Shown in pieces: positions 1 to 11,314 of a stretch of 64,000 nucleotides of DNA. Numbering within the stretch: the first letter of the stretch is position 1; every line of letters starts with the position of its first letter. The notes below the pieces were generated by a model. It was not told where the DNA came from. It worked only from the letters and a program-made list of their open reading frames with translations, and did not search any database. Source of the stretch: Diplocarpon mali (lineage: Eukaryota; Ascomycota; Leotiomycetes; Helotiales; Drepanopezizaceae). The DNA is taken from positions 1-64,000 of the forward strand of contig JAENRP010000045.1 in assembly GCA_024741835.1 (NCBI GenBank), written 5' to 3'. Made by a program: the position numbers and the translations under genes.

Positions 1-263
1 AATGATTTATCTATAACGATTCGCTGCTCTTTTGGCCTGCGAATTCTCCTGATTTGAACCCAATCGAGACAGTATGGGATGAAATGAAAGATTATATCGA
101 GGGTAAATATCCAAAGGTTCATCGATCCTATAAGAGACTATATGAAGCTATAAAAGAAGCGTGGGAATCGATAACAATTGAAAGGATTAGAGAATTAATT
201 AGGGAAATGCTAGAGAGATGTAAAGCTGTGATCGCAGCAGGAGGAGGCCATATAAAATATTAA
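1..263 (+). mobile_element. Tc1/mariner-type transposase, C-terminal remnant
   Basis: The open frame from about position 6 to the TAA at 261-263 encodes the end of a DDE transposase. The motif WPANSPDLNPIE is the hallmark around the third catalytic acid of Tc1/mariner enzymes, here the Glu of NPIE. It is followed by the usual WDEMKDYI stretch and ends with the family-typical AGGGHIKY tail. A TGA at 3-5 interrupts this frame just upstream, and the rest of the element lies outside the window, so I cannot tell whether it is a full copy. The segment is more AT-rich than neighbouring genes. No terminal inverted repeat was found downstream. It is most likely a relic. Confidence 0.85.
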
Positions 264-752
264 GGAAATTGTAAAAGCAGCATTGCCAAGTATCTAGTGT
301 GCACGGCCTAGAATTGTACATTATTTACCCATAGTACGAAGTAAGTGCCGTCTTCTATACATTTCTAGGGTAGCGTGATAGGGGCAGTGCGGAATAAATC
401 ATGAATTGCGGGGTGCATCCGCTTGGAAATTAATGTAAATCTTTTTCATCTGAATCACACATTACATGAATTTCATTTCTCAAAAGCATGCGGCTATATC
501 ACACTCAATTCTGCATTGTTAAACGCACAGTAAGTGGCGATGCAAAAACCTTGGTGAACGAGGCTAGTCCCATACCATTTCCATATTCGGGATTTGCATC
601 AAGAAGTAGTATATCATTGCACATGCTGTTATGTGACTACTGGGGTTTGACCCAGACACAGGTTTAATAATTTGATGTAAAACGCCTCCCAATGATTTTT
701 GTCCATTACCAAATCACCAGAACCGCCAACAAAGATCGATGTAAAGCCCTCG
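264..752. other. Spacer between transposase remnant and LTV1 3' end
   Basis: No gene, repeat or transposon terminus is recognisable here. It presumably holds the flank of the decayed transposon and the 3' UTR of the LTV1 gene, which ends at 753 on the minus strand. Confidence 0.5.
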
Positions 753-1967
753 TCAAGCTCGTTGAGACCGTATAATGGCCGGGCCTAGCCCTTTGCGAAC
801 CTCGTCAAGTTGTTCCATTCCACTCTGATATTTGCCTTTTTTGACATGCTTCTTGCCGCTCATCGAATAATTTCCAAGAAAGTCATCCATGATGTTCTCG
901 AAGTCCCCTCTGACAGGCCCAGTAACACTTGACGCAGTTGATGATGCCATGGAAACAGACGCTGCATCGTCCATATCTCCATTGTAATGCTCTTCAATTC
1001 TTTCGAAACGTGCATCCAAAGTAGTGAGGCCTTCGGTGCGGAATATAGAAGAAGAGCTCATGGAGTAGGTAGACGGGTTCGTCAGAGCACCTTTCCTCTT
1101 CTTCCGTCTACCTCCATTCGTAGTTGTAGTCATCGTGGACGATTGGACATCTGATGGTGTGGCCCGTGGCGCGCTTGTCTTTTGCTGGTCCCTTTTGATG
1201 AAGTCTGCCAACCAGTTTCCATCACCATGGTCCTCTCGTTCATCCTTTACCATTTCAAGGGTCAGTTTAGGAGCTTCTCGGTATTCTGTAGCAGGCCTTG
1301 CTGTGTCGTCTGATTCCCAGCCATCGTCATCGTTATCCCAGGCACCTTGGTCAAATTCACCCTCCTCAATCTCCTCCCCGTCCCTAGCAAGCTCCTCGAA
1401 GATATCGTCCTTGTCGTCGATGTACGCATCGTCCTCCAACGCAACGAGAACTTCCCTCAGTCTTGGATCCATGTCCGGCTGGAAGCCAGCAAGTACATCA
1501 GGAACATCCTGTTGTGCCTGATATGTGACCTTCCGTAGATTCTTCGAAGGCAAGATTTCGTCATCAAAGAGCATGCGCGCTCGGTCCTCGAGACTCACAC
1601 TCTTCAAAGCATCCTCCAGAGATCGTTGCTTTACCTTGTTCTGCGTTGTTGAAGCCTCCACAAAATATGCGTGGCCGGAACCACTACCCAAATCCCGCAT
1701 GTGTTGCATGTAATCGTATTCGGTATCATCGTAGTAGATCCCATGATTCGCAGCCTCTCCTTCGTTTTCCCTGATACGATCGACTTCTGCGCCAAGTTCA
1801 CATACTAGATCATCGATTTTCTTCGCCTTGGTAGAGTTCAAAGGTACGGTTGGATTCAAGATCGTAGAAGAGGCAGTAGCATCGTGAATGAGGGGGTCAT
1901 TCTGGGGGCGATGAAGGACTGCGAAGTGAGTCGCAGTCTTTTTGTCGATCCACTGCTTGCGAGGCAT
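753..1967 (-). CDS. LTV1: LTV1, 40S ribosomal subunit maturation and export factor
   Basis: This intronless 404-codon gene encodes the fungal Ltv1 protein. The N-terminus ([15 protein letters not shown], then [11 protein letters not shown]) is the signature of the family. It is followed by a long acidic middle rich in Asp/Glu (about residues 170-225) and a Lys/Arg-rich C-terminus. In yeast, Ltv1 binds the beak of the pre-40S particle near Rps3 and Rps20 and leaves it after phosphorylation during cytoplasmic maturation. Length is close to the usual 400-460 residues. The ATG directly precedes the conserved N-terminus, so the start is secure. It is divergent from LSG1, a 60S maturation GTPase, across about 500 bp, which suggests co-regulation with other ribosome-biogenesis genes. 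Confidence 0.93.
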   Translation of the reverse strand: MPRKQWIDKKTATHFAVLHRPQNDPLIHDATASSTILNPTVPLNSTKAKKIDDLVCELGAEVDRIRENEGEAANHGIYYDDTEYDYMQHMRDLGSGSGHAYFVEASTTQNKVKQRSLEDALKSVSLEDRARMLFDDEILPSKNLRKVTYQAQQDVPDVLAGFQPDMDPRLREVLVALEDDAYIDDKDDIFEELARDGEEIEEGEFDQGAWDNDDDGWESDDTARPATEYREAPKLTLEMVKDEREDHGDGNWLADFIKRDQQKTSAPRATPSDVQSSTMTTTTNGGRRKKRKGALTNPSTYSMSSSSIFRTEGLTTLDARFERIEEHYNGDMDDAASVSMASSTASSVTGPVRGDFENIMDDFLGNYSMSGKKHVKKGKYQSGMEQLDEVRKGLGPAIIRSQRA

Positions 1968-2465
1968 TTTGTTGTTTACACTGTTTGCGATTCGCCAGGC
2001 TGGGAAATTTACAGTTGATTTGAGACTTTTCGTGCGAAGAGAAAAGGCGCAGGATCGGGGGTGAGCCTAGTCAACATATCAGTCAATCATTCCACAACAT
2101 TTACCAGATCAATTACCTACTATTCCAGCTTGAGACTTCCAGAAGCTGCGGGTTGAGTTTTCAAAAGTTGGGATCTAATCTTCATGCATAGAATGAAGTA
2201 TGGCAGTTTTTAAGTTGTATCATCTGGATAAGCTGTTGTGAGAAGTTATTCTTGGGGTGAGTGTATCAAGACTAGGTAAGCTGACCCTAGAAGCGGCCTG
2301 GCGGGGTCATGGGAAAGCGTGGAAATCTCAGATGTTATCGATAATCAACCCCGCCACACAAACTTTGTACACGACCCTTCTACCAATACACCAATTATCC
2401 ATGATAATTACCCTTTATGAGTTTTTAGTACCTTTCATCAAAAAGCTCAAGCCACTGAAGCCAAG
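1968..2465. promoter_or_regulatory. Shared divergent promoter, LTV1 / LSG1
   Basis: This 498-bp spacer separates the two start codons, so it must hold both promoters. I looked for the PAC and RRPE elements known from yeast ribosome-biogenesis genes and saw no clear match by eye. The function is inferred from position only. Confidence 0.6.
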
Positions 2466-4553
2466 ATGGTTCTTGCCAAGTCCAAGAATGCCGTTGGGCT
2501 GGGAAACAGGTTTGTTTCTCCTACTGCATTCAGATATATGTACTGATGGAAATAGTTTGATGAACGACCGCTTTGGGAAGGGCAAAGGATCAGACCGCAA
2601 GAAAGTCACATCTGCTGGAATCCACAGAATCAATCATGCTACAGGAGAGACAGTGCGTACGATATGAATGGAGGCAAGGAAACGAAACTAACCTCTTGTA
2701 GTATGTCACCAATGAGCGGAAAGAAGCAAGCTGGGTGAAGATGCGATCAGTCACGGAGCAGGCAGCTCTTGACGAGTTTCTTTCGACCGCAGAACTGGCA
2801 GGAACGGACTTCACTGCCGAGAAGATGAATAATGTCAAGATTATTCATACTGATCAGAAGAATCCATACCTACTATCGGCGGCAGAAGAGCGAGCAGCAG
2901 TCGGAAAACAAAAGGCACACAAGGATAGGCTCACCGTACCGCGAAGACCTCAATGGGATGCTTCCACCACGCCCGAGCAACTCGACCGAATGGAGAGAGA
3001 CAGTCTGTTGGAGTGGCGCCGAGGTCTCGCAGAGTTGCAGGAGAACAACGATCTACTGATGACACCATTTGAAAGAAATTTGGAGGTCTGGAGACAGCTA
3101 TGGAGAGTTATTGAAAGATCTGATCTGATAGTACAAATTGTGGATGCGCGCCATCCTCTGTTGTTTCGCTCTGACGATCTGGAGAAATATGTCAAGGCTG
3201 TCGACTCAAGAAAGGAGAATCTTCTGCTTGTGAATAAGGCAGATATGTTGTCTTTCAATCAACGCCAATCTTGGGCCGATTTCTTCGAAGCTGCCGGTAT
3301 TTCGTATAAATTTTTCTCTGCCAGTCTAGCTAAGGAAATGAATGAAAGTCGAGAATTTTCTGATAAAGAGGGAGATGAGGATGATGGTGGGGAGATAGTT
3401 GGGTCACCTAGATCAAAGCTCGCAGAGAAGGCTACAGATCTTTATATTAACGAGGGAGAGAATTCTTCCAAAGATGGCCTAGAACACGCTGAAGACGAGA
3501 GAACGAGGATTTTGACAGTTGATGAACTTGAAGCTTTGTTCTTACTACATGCCCCGGAAACTCTTGGTTAGTTTCAAGATCTGCCATCCTGTCTCGTAAT
3601 ATTCTGACCATCTCTACCTAGTTGCCAATTCTGAGAACCAGAGAAAAATCCAGATTGGACTTGTCGGATATCCTAATGTCGGAAAATCTTCTACGATCAA
3701 TGCGCTGATCGGATCTAAGAAAGTGTCAGTTTCTTCCACACCAGGAAAGACGAAACATTTTCAAACTATTCATCTGAGCGAGAAAGTGTTACTTTGTGAT
3801 TGCCCTGGTCTCGTGTTCCCCAACTTTGCAACGACAAAAGCGGAGCTTGTGTGCAACGGTATCCTGCCAATTGATCAACTTCGAGAATTCACAGGTCCAG
3901 CTGGGCTCGTCGCGAAGCGCATACCCCAGCATTTCTTAGAGGCTCTCTACGGAATGAAAATTCAGATTAGACCGATCGAAGAAGGCGGCACTGGAACTCC
4001 AACTGCAGAAGAGGTTTTATCTGCATACGCAAAGGCTAGAGGCTTCACGCGAACAGGTCAAGGCCAGCCCGATGAGTCCAGAGCCGCCAGATATATTCTG
4101 AAGGACTATGTCAACGGCAAGCTTCTCTTCTGCCAGCCACCTCCTCTAGACATTGACCCATTTGAATTCAACAAGGAGCTTTATGAGGAGGGTCACCTGC
4201 CAGAGAAGAGACGGTTGGCGCTGGCATCGATGGAATCTCATATGGACGATGCATCTGTTGCCACCTCAGACATGGTCCCACTGGAGAATGGATCGAAGTC
4301 CAAGAAGCTTGATGTAGCATTTTTTGCCCAAGGCCAAGGACACTCTGCTCATCTCCGAATGCCATTCAACCATAAGTACAGTCAACAGGGAACAGCTAGT
4401 GGCAAGCAATTGTCTGGCCGAAAACAGAAAACTCTTCTTGCTCTGGAGAAAGACCTAGATCCAAATGATGTCAAGATGTTGACGAGTAAGAAGCATTTCA
4501 AGAATGGCACCAAGGGCAATGGAAAGCGGAGAGCGAATTACTTTGCAGAATAG
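2466..4553 (+). CDS. LSG1: LSG1, cytoplasmic GTPase for 60S subunit maturation
   Basis: Four exons (2466-2509, 2556-2652, 2702-3566, 3622-4553) give 645 residues, like yeast Lsg1 (640). The GTPase domain is circularly permuted, as in the YlqF/Lsg1 family: the G4 motif NKAD appears first, in exon 3, followed by the P-loop GYPNVGKSS in exon 4 and the G3 motif DCPGL. The N-terminus contains GLGNSLMNDRFGKGK, typical of Lsg1, and the C-terminus is Lys-rich. Lsg1 releases the export adaptor Nmd3 from pre-60S particles in the cytoplasm. An acidic insert lies between G4 and the P-loop (about residues 295-340). All three introns are short with GT-AG ends, and the joins preserve frame. It is divergent from LTV1. 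Confidence 0.93.
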
Positions 4554-5364
4554 GCGTAATGCACTCTAGTCTCAATTTTTGATCATTTCCCATTCAGCGT
4601 TGCAACGGGGTATCTTCACTACATCTGGTTAGATGGGTACGGATTCTTGCATCGGGAAGGAGTTCTTGTTTGTGGGTTCACAATCAGTCACTTTGCTATA
4701 ATTTTGGGTTCGTCTGTGTTTCTACGAAATTTTCCATTGGCTTACAATTATACTACCATTCAAATGACCATCTTCACCGAGATGGGTAGTGTGTTTTTTC
4801 GCGCAGTATTATGGCCGGCTTTTGAATCCTTCAAATTGAAACCCTCTCTGCGCTGTTTCAACTGCAGCAAGTCTCATCAGCATATTCCTCAAGTTAAGTA
4901 GCCGTTCAGATCCTCGCCACTTTCGTGAATTAGGCTGTATCACGAGAAATACGAATTTTAGCTCACCCTTGATGTAGAACCCGACGAGGTCCTAGAAGCG
5001 TTCCGGTATTTTTTTTTTGTCAATTCTGGGAGATTTATATTAGATTTTACCAAACACACGAGACTGGCAGCAGAATTTAATATCCATTGATAAAAATTGA
5101 GCTGATCAGAGAAGGGTGCAGTTGTTGGCAGGAAACAAGAGCAAGAATCCTTCCCCGGGATTTTATTGTACCTCGGCCTGGGCAACTTGGGCTGCTGAGG
5201 AGGCGTGGGAAAATCTGGGGATAAGCTAGATGCAACCATAACACCAACTTAATACTCTTCTCCCTCTCACTAAACTTTTCTATCCTTTGTGATTGGAATT
5301 TCAAAATCTTTCCTCTACTCCTTTCAATCACTAAGACTCTCAGTTCTTACAATAACAAGAAGCC
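4554..5364. other. Intergenic spacer with promoter of the acyl-CoA dehydrogenase gene
   Basis: No coding sequence is supported. There is a T-run near 5010-5018. The last 100 bases before the ATG at 5365 are pyrimidine-rich (CTTCTCCCTCTCAC-like), as is common in filamentous-fungal promoters. Confidence 0.5.
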
Positions 5365-6942
5365 ATGGCAGACCAGATTCCCATCCTTGTAAGTTACACC
5401 TTGGCTTCCCCGCCCCAGACTTAACTAACAGCACTTCTAGGCTGCGGACAGAGTCAGTGATCATGCAAAGAAGACTCTTGATATTGTGAAGAAGTTCGTC
5501 GAAGAACGATGTATTCCGTAAGCCCCGTCCTGTCCTTTGCCTAGCAATCAATGCATTCCAAGCTGCTCTATGTGTGTGGCAACAGAAGCTGACCGACTTC
5601 AGCGCTGACCCAATCTTCGTAGCACAAGTCGAACAAGGAGCCAACCGATGGGACCACCATCCCTCAGTCATCGATGACCTCAAGAAGGAAGCAAAGCAAC
5701 TCGGCTTATGGAATTTGTTTCTGGCCAAGGGCCACTACAAGGAGTCGGCTGGCTTCTCGAATCTTGAGTACGGATTGATGGCAGAACAGCTTGGCAAGTC
5801 GAGATGTGCGTCCGAAGCTGTGAACTGCGCGGCTCCAGATACAGGAAACATGGAAGTATTGGCAAAATATGGGAATGAGGCACAGAAGAAGGAGTGGTTG
5901 AAGCCACTTCTGGACGGCGAGATCCGGTCCGCGTTCTTGATGACCGAGCCGGATATCGCTTCTTCTGATGCAACGAATATCCAGCTGAATATGAAGAAGG
6001 ACGGCAATGACTGGATTCTCAATGGTGATGTTCGTGTTCACGCTTTGGGACAAGAAGCCGCTGCTAATACTTACTAGAAATGGTGGTCGAGTGGAGCTGG
6101 TGATCCACGATGCCAGATCTATATTGTCATGGGTAAGAGTGATCCAGGAAACAAGGACACATACAAACAACAATCAGTCATCCTGGTCCCAGCAAAAACT
6201 CCAGGTATCACTATCAACAGGATGCTCTCTGTATACGGCTACGATGATGCTCCTCACGGTCACGGTCACATTACTTTCAAGAACGTCCGTGTACCAGCAT
6301 CGAATATGGTTCTTGGCCCTGGTCGAGGGTTCGAGATAATCCAAGGTCGTCTTGGTCCAGGACGCATTCATCACTGCATGCGTACTATTGGTGCTGTATG
6401 TACTTAATTACCTCCCTGAATAGTTTGACTAACAAAACAAGGCAGAGAAAGCTCTCGAGTGGATGCTCGTCCGAATTAATGACCCAAGAAAGAAGACTTT
6501 TGGTAAGCAGTTGAAGGAACATGGTGTCATCCTCGAGTGGGTAGCAAAATCCAGAATCGAGATCGATGCTGCTCGACTAGTTGTCCTCAACGCCGCCATC
6601 AAGGTAGACTTGTTCGGGGCTAAGGGAGCTTTGAAAGAGATTGGAGAGGCGAAAGTGCTCGTTCCCACCATGGGACTTACGGTTATCGACCGCGCTGTTC
6701 AAGCCTTTGGGGCTGCAGGTGTTTCTCAAGATACACCCCTTGCCAATATGTGGTCAAACATACGCACATTGAGGTTAGCTGATGGACCAGACGAGGTGCA
6801 CTTGCAGCAACTGGGACGTAACGAGAACAAGAGAGGCAAGGAGATCACGGACAAGTTTTTGAAGCAGGCAGAGATTACGATGCAGTTTTTTGCCCAGTAC
6901 AACGTCAGCCTTTCGCAGCCTGGACCACAGTCGAAACTGTAG
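5365..6942 (+). CDS. Acyl-CoA dehydrogenase (ACAD10/11-like) with peroxisomal PTS1
   Basis: Five exons (5365-5388, 5441-5517, 5603-6029, 6078-6395, 6442-6942) give 448 residues. The protein has the three-part acyl-CoA dehydrogenase fold: an all-helical N-terminal part, a central beta domain with [16 protein letters not shown], and a helical C-terminal part with LADGPDEVH, the motif seen in ACAD10/11-type enzymes. This family oxidises acyl-CoA to 2-enoyl-CoA using FAD. The last three residues are SKL, a perfect type-1 peroxisomal signal, so matrix import is predicted. Intron 3 (6030-6077) has an unusual donor, GTTCGT, but a clean GCTAAT branch site. The substrate cannot be read from the sequence. 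Confidence 0.88.
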
Positions 6943-7316
6943 ATGATTTTGTTGTGGATTGAAATAATTGAAGTGTAGCTCCACACAAATCTTCCATGAA
7001 AAATTTAAATTTATTGATTGGTCTTCATCAATTGTTATTATAGAACAGCAGAAGGTGATTCGGAAATCCCCTTATCGTAGCCAGGAACATGCCTGGCAGC
7101 GGGGCAATCGCCACTGTCTCGGCAGCAGAAAATGTATCGGTTGCTAGGCGGCAACCGTTCGTGTTGACATCAGACGCGCTCGCCAAACCTTTTAAACCCA
7201 TCCAACGACCCAGGAATCCTTCACGAACTCTGCACTTCCGCCAGACACATCAATCTCTCCAAACCCCTCTCCTAAAAACCAGACTACCGAGAAAATAAAC
7301 AATCCAACTCTTCGAT
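6943..7316. other. Spacer and promoter of the SPO12-like gene
   Basis: No gene is seen. The region is AT-rich at 7000-7040 and then becomes GC-richer. It includes an ACGCG core at about 7171 (in AGACGCGCTCGC), which might be cell-cycle related, but one occurrence is weak evidence. Confidence 0.4.
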
Positions 7317-7808
7317 ATGTCTTCCAACGTGCTCGCTGACCGCGACATCAACGCCACTTCTGCGAACAAGGTGGTGGATATGGATACGAAGTCCGAGGTC
7401 AAGAGCATGGAGTATCATCGCCAGGTCCTGCAATCCAAGATGGAGGAGAGCAAGTACGAATTTTTTTTCCCTTCTCCTGATTGTGATACACTGCTTGGAA
7501 TCGGGGGCCATTGCTAATCTGCTACTTATAGAGGAAAGCAAACATACATCTCGCCATCCGATACTATCATGAGCCCATGCACAGCCAAGCTCAGCGCGTA
7601 CCGAAGCAAGCAAGTCGGAAAGTAAGAGCACCATCACAAAATCGCATAAAAACCAAGCAGGACTGACTATAGCACCAGGGCGAAGCCGAAATCTCTCTTC
7701 GCAAAGACATCCACCAAGAACCTGGGTCTGAGCGCCGGAGGCAGCTTATTTGCACCCAAGCAACTCCCCACCAACGAAGGCGAGGATCACAAAATGGAAG
7801 GCCAATAA
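7317..7808 (+). CDS. Spo12-family mitotic-exit protein
   Basis: Three exons (7317-7453, 7532-7621, 7673-7808) give 120 residues. Exon 2 encodes the family signature SPSDTIMSPCTAKLSAY, and exon 3 adds a basic KPKSLFAK segment. These features define the Spo12 family. In budding yeast, Spo12 works in the FEAR network that frees the phosphatase Cdc14 from the nucleolus, and the fission-yeast relative Wis3 is linked to mitosis. The conserved SP sites are likely CDK or phosphatase targets. Short length and small introns fit the family. The first exon is poorly conserved, so the start is less certain than the core. Confidence 0.85.
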
Positions 7809-8496
7809 CCTTCCTCTCTTTCTCTCCCCCTTCTCGCAACTGAAAGAATGACGATATCCTTCTACAAACCTCTTTTTGCATGGTCGGCCGTGTATGATAT
7901 TTTTCTTGACGAACGACGACGAGCGGGACCGGAGGTAGGAATGGGCACATCCAACCACTGTCTCTCTCTTCTATCTTTTATCTCGATTGATCGGCGATGC
8001 ATACAGAAATGAAACTCTAGGAATACAGGATACATGCCTGCTGGCATATTCTTAGACACGAAACATGGGTTTGTTGATGGGCGGAATGTTATGTGGACTA
8101 GAGAACAAAGCTTGGGTCGCTGATGGCATGGGTTCTGACATTGGGTAGTGGAGTTCTTGTGTTATGCCCAGAAGTGGCGTGCTTGCTTTGATTTGGTCTA
8201 GGGTTGTGATGCGTCTAGGACATTGGCAATGCTACAAAAAGAATTTCTTTGAAATTAATTACCTGTGACTTTTTGCATTATTCCCGAGGTTTTCGGCAGG
8301 TGCCAGCCAGCAAGAGGCACCCACGACCTCTGGTAACAGTGGCTTGTCAGCAAGCTTTTAACTCTCACAGAATTTGTCAGGCCATCTACTTTTCTTGCGA
8401 CTTATACTATTGGCAAGTACATATTTATAGTTTGGTTAATACTTCTCATTTTCTCCTATTACATCAAAACCTCGGCTCCTCATCTAGAAACTAGGA
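7809..8496. other. Convergent spacer between SPO12-like gene and RBG1
   Basis: Two genes point at each other across 688 bp, so the spacer should hold two 3' UTRs and polyadenylation sites. No other gene or repeat is evident. Confidence 0.5.
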
Positions 8497-9904
8497 CTAA
8501 GCCTTCCAATTACTAATAATTGAGACCACATCCTCGTCGGCAACCATATGTCCCAAGCCAACCCGCTGTGGCACATGCCTAGCACTAGCTCCCCAAACCA
8601 AAGCATACTTGAAAGTATCCTTCAACGTGCGGTGGATCTGATCACACACATCCTCAATTGTGCTCTTACTCCTCACGATCAGCGCCTCCCCAAAATCAGG
8701 ATCGACACCCTTCCGCTTCGTATAGATACGAATCAGTCTCAGCTCCTCCCAGCAGCGTTCAACCACATCCTGAATTCCCAAGTCCAACTCACAGCTCATG
8801 ACGACTGTATTTGGTTCGCGAGCGAGCTTATCCAGGAAATCGAGAGACACGCTGTCAATCTTGTTGTAGACGTAGAGACACTTGATGTACTTTCTGTGGT
8901 CTTTCATGATAACGTCGATGAAGTCGTCCACGGTGACATTCTCGTCTCGGACGAGGACCTCGCAGTTGAGGATCTTGTAATCCCGTAGGATGTTGTAAAC
9001 CATCTTTTGATCGATGTTCTTGGGCGGGTTTTGGAATGTGATTTTCATGCCTCCCGCCGCCTTGGGTTTGAGGTAGATATTCCTGTCCTTGTGAGTATTA
9101 GAAATCCCGGATGGAATATCCGAAAGGAAAGAAGAGGGAGCAAGAAGATGACATCGTACGGCGGTTCCCTATTCAGCCTAATCCCCACAGCTTCCAGCTC
9201 AGCTTCCAGCAAGCTTCTCTGCTCAGCCTTCTTCGTAGCATCCAGAATCATCAATATCAAATCACTCGTCTTCGCAGCCGAGATGACCTGTCTCCCTCTT
9301 CCCTTCCCCTCAGCAGCTCCTTCAATGATACCTGGCAAGTCCAAGATCTGGATCTCGGCGCCTCCATACTCGAGTACGCCGGGAATAGCCGTCAGGGTAG
9401 TGAAAGAGTAGGCCGCGACCTCGGACTTCGTCTTGGTTATCTTGGACAGAAACGTGGATTTTCCGACGGACGGAAAGCCGACGAGCGCGATACGGGCGTC
9501 ACCGCTTTTGCTCACGTCGAACCCTGCACCGCCTGCACCGCCGCTTCCCGGACCGGGCTCAAGGAGTTGGGCTCTGTAACGGGCAAGTTTTCTGTAGGTG
9601 TGGTAAGCGAGCCTGTCCTTAACATAAAGTGATGGGGGCTCAACCCTTTCAGAAGGCCAAGATGATACTCTTCATGGCTAAGTTATTGTTCCGTGGCTAA
9701 TTATACACAGAGACATACCGGTAGCCTTGTTCTCTGGAGACCCTTTCAGTTAAGATACAGGTATCCTAGTCAGGTGAGGGGTATGGCGGGGTACTCGCTC
9801 TGTGTCTTTCTCATCTCCTCCTCAATGCTGCATAGATTTAGTACGTAACGTATCTGTTTTCCGAATGAAACTTACTCCTTGATCTTCTCCGTGATGTTCA
9901 CCAT
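8497..9904 (-). CDS. RBG1: RBG1/DRG1, translation-associated GTPase
   Basis: Six exons on the minus strand (9876-9904, 9799-9827, 9719-9733, 9645-9669, 9160-9591, 8497-9082) give 371 residues, near the 367-369 of DRG1/Rbg1. Seen motifs are the N-terminal MVNITEKIK helix with TQKNKATEYHLG, the P-loop [10 protein letters not shown]3 DLPG, G4 NKID, and a C-terminal TGS domain ending in [10 protein letters not shown]. In yeast, Rbg1 with Tma46 associates with ribosomes and helps translation at stall-prone sequences. The 5' part is broken into very small exons of 29, 29, 15 and 25 nt. Intron 2 appears to use a GC donor (9798-9797), because only that join restores the conserved TQKNKAT. Alternatives with a GT donor break the frame. 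Confidence 0.9.
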
Positions 9905-10382
9905 CTTTGCGGTATTTGACACACAAGACACTGTAGGTGAGATTCGCAAAATGGTTTGAGAATCCGACAATATCAGGCTTTGACTGGGCGGTGAAGAGCA
10001 GCGGTCGACCCGAATCGAGCACGCTAAACCAAGTTAGAAGCGACAACCACAGAACCAAATCAGGACTCAAAATATCACCGTTTGTTGAGCAAATAATAGA
10101 ACTGTACTGCGAAACGCAAGCAAAACCCCAATGAGGATTCAAACTAGTGATTGTATATCCAAAACTTTCCCATCGGCCATCTAAGATCGAGAGCTGCCAT
10201 GCGAACTTCTAGAAAATTACTTCCACGTTCTTCACAATCGCTACAAACATACTGCTGACATGCAACAAATGTTAACATGGAACAACAGTATAATCATTTA
10301 ATCATCCTTCGCTTCATGATAGACGTCTTACCCAACTATTGGCAATTTCAGGGAAGTCGTCGCCAGTTCACAATGTTATCTC
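9905..10382. other. Spacer upstream of RBG1
   Basis: It holds the RBG1 promoter and the 3' flank of the small membrane-protein gene. Nothing else is recognised. Confidence 0.45.
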
Positions 10383-10790
10383 TCAGCGGTGGATTCCTTC
10401 CGAGAATCCAGGAATGTGATTGATGGCATCTCGCAGCTCGTCAGTCATCTCCGGCGCTGGTGCCAGCATACTGACGAATGAGGCCATGATGAGCCCACTG
10501 CCCCCGATAACGAGTGCCGACAGGAAGAGGCACAGGATTAGCCAAGCCCAGCCCGGGTTCTTCTCGCAGAAGCTCTTGATGCCGTCGATGTAGTGGCGGA
10601 CGAGAACCCTTGACGTCTTCTTGTCGCTACTCGTGTTAGCCTGCTGAGGCATACGGGGGAGTGGATTTCTGCCTTCGTTGAGCTCGATGTTCTCGAAGCC
10701 GGGAAGCCCAGCTTGGGCCTCCAAGTCATTGTAGCCTCGGTGCGTATGCGAAGCCAGTCTAGCTGGCTGCGGTCCTGAAGAATTTGACAT
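10383..10790 (-). CDS. Small single-pass membrane protein, unknown function
   Basis: One exon encodes 135 residues. Roughly residues 1-65 are polar and likely disordered. A basic and aromatic stretch follows, then one strong transmembrane segment (WAWLILCLFLSALVIGGSG, about residues 82-100), and a short tail ending in HIPGFSEGIHR. There is no signal peptide, so a type II or tail-anchored-like topology is possible. I do not recognise a family. The ATG is the natural start, because the sequence further upstream in this frame changes character. It could be a lineage-specific gene, and codon evidence is limited by its size. Confidence 0.55.
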   Translation of the reverse strand: MSNSSGPQPARLASHTHRGYNDLEAQAGLPGFENIELNEGRNPLPRMPQQANTSSDKKTSRVLVRHYIDGIKSFCEKNPGWAWLILCLFLSALVIGGSGLIMASFVSMLAPAPEMTDELRDAINHIPGFSEGIHR

Positions 10791-11314
10791 CGTGTGTAAA
10801 TCTGTGCAAGTTGGTGTGTATAGGTTGACAAGAGAACTAACTATCTGTGTGACTTGACTTATTGGTGTGTGGAGTGAGGCTGCAGAATAGCAATCTGTGG
10901 GCGGTACAGGAGGGTTAAATAGTGAGAGACAATGCGTTGTTCTGCGATGTGAATATCTGCTCCCATAAAGAACATCAGAAGCAAGTAATCCTGTCCCTTT
11001 GTAAATAGCACTTTTCTTTATGAACAAAGCAATCAAAGCCCTCTTGATAGCGAATCATCGAGAACAACGGTCATCTCATATGAAAGGCACATTAAGCTTT
11101 GTGCTCATGGAATCAACAATGGCTTTCAACATCATTTAATCATGATCACGATGTCTAATTGATGGACCATGATGGTTGCACGTCATTCTCGAGAGTTCCG
11201 GGTGTTGAAAGCCGAGGAATCTTGGAATATGCATTGAATTCATGATATCAGTATTCTACAAACGCCATTAAAGCAATGACCCAAATGACAAAATACCACC
11301 CAGGGGAATGTTCG
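10791..11314. other. Spacer between small membrane-protein gene and POL1 3' end
   Basis: It holds the promoter of the small membrane-protein gene and the POL1 3' UTR. Several AATCATGAT/ATTTAATCATG-like AT-rich words occur at 11128-11155. No gene is supported. Confidence 0.45.

Noticed and set aside
4958..5331. Minus-strand ORFs between LSG1 and the dehydrogenase
   Set aside because: Short, overlapping, Ser/Pro-rich frames with no motif, lying in promoter sequence.
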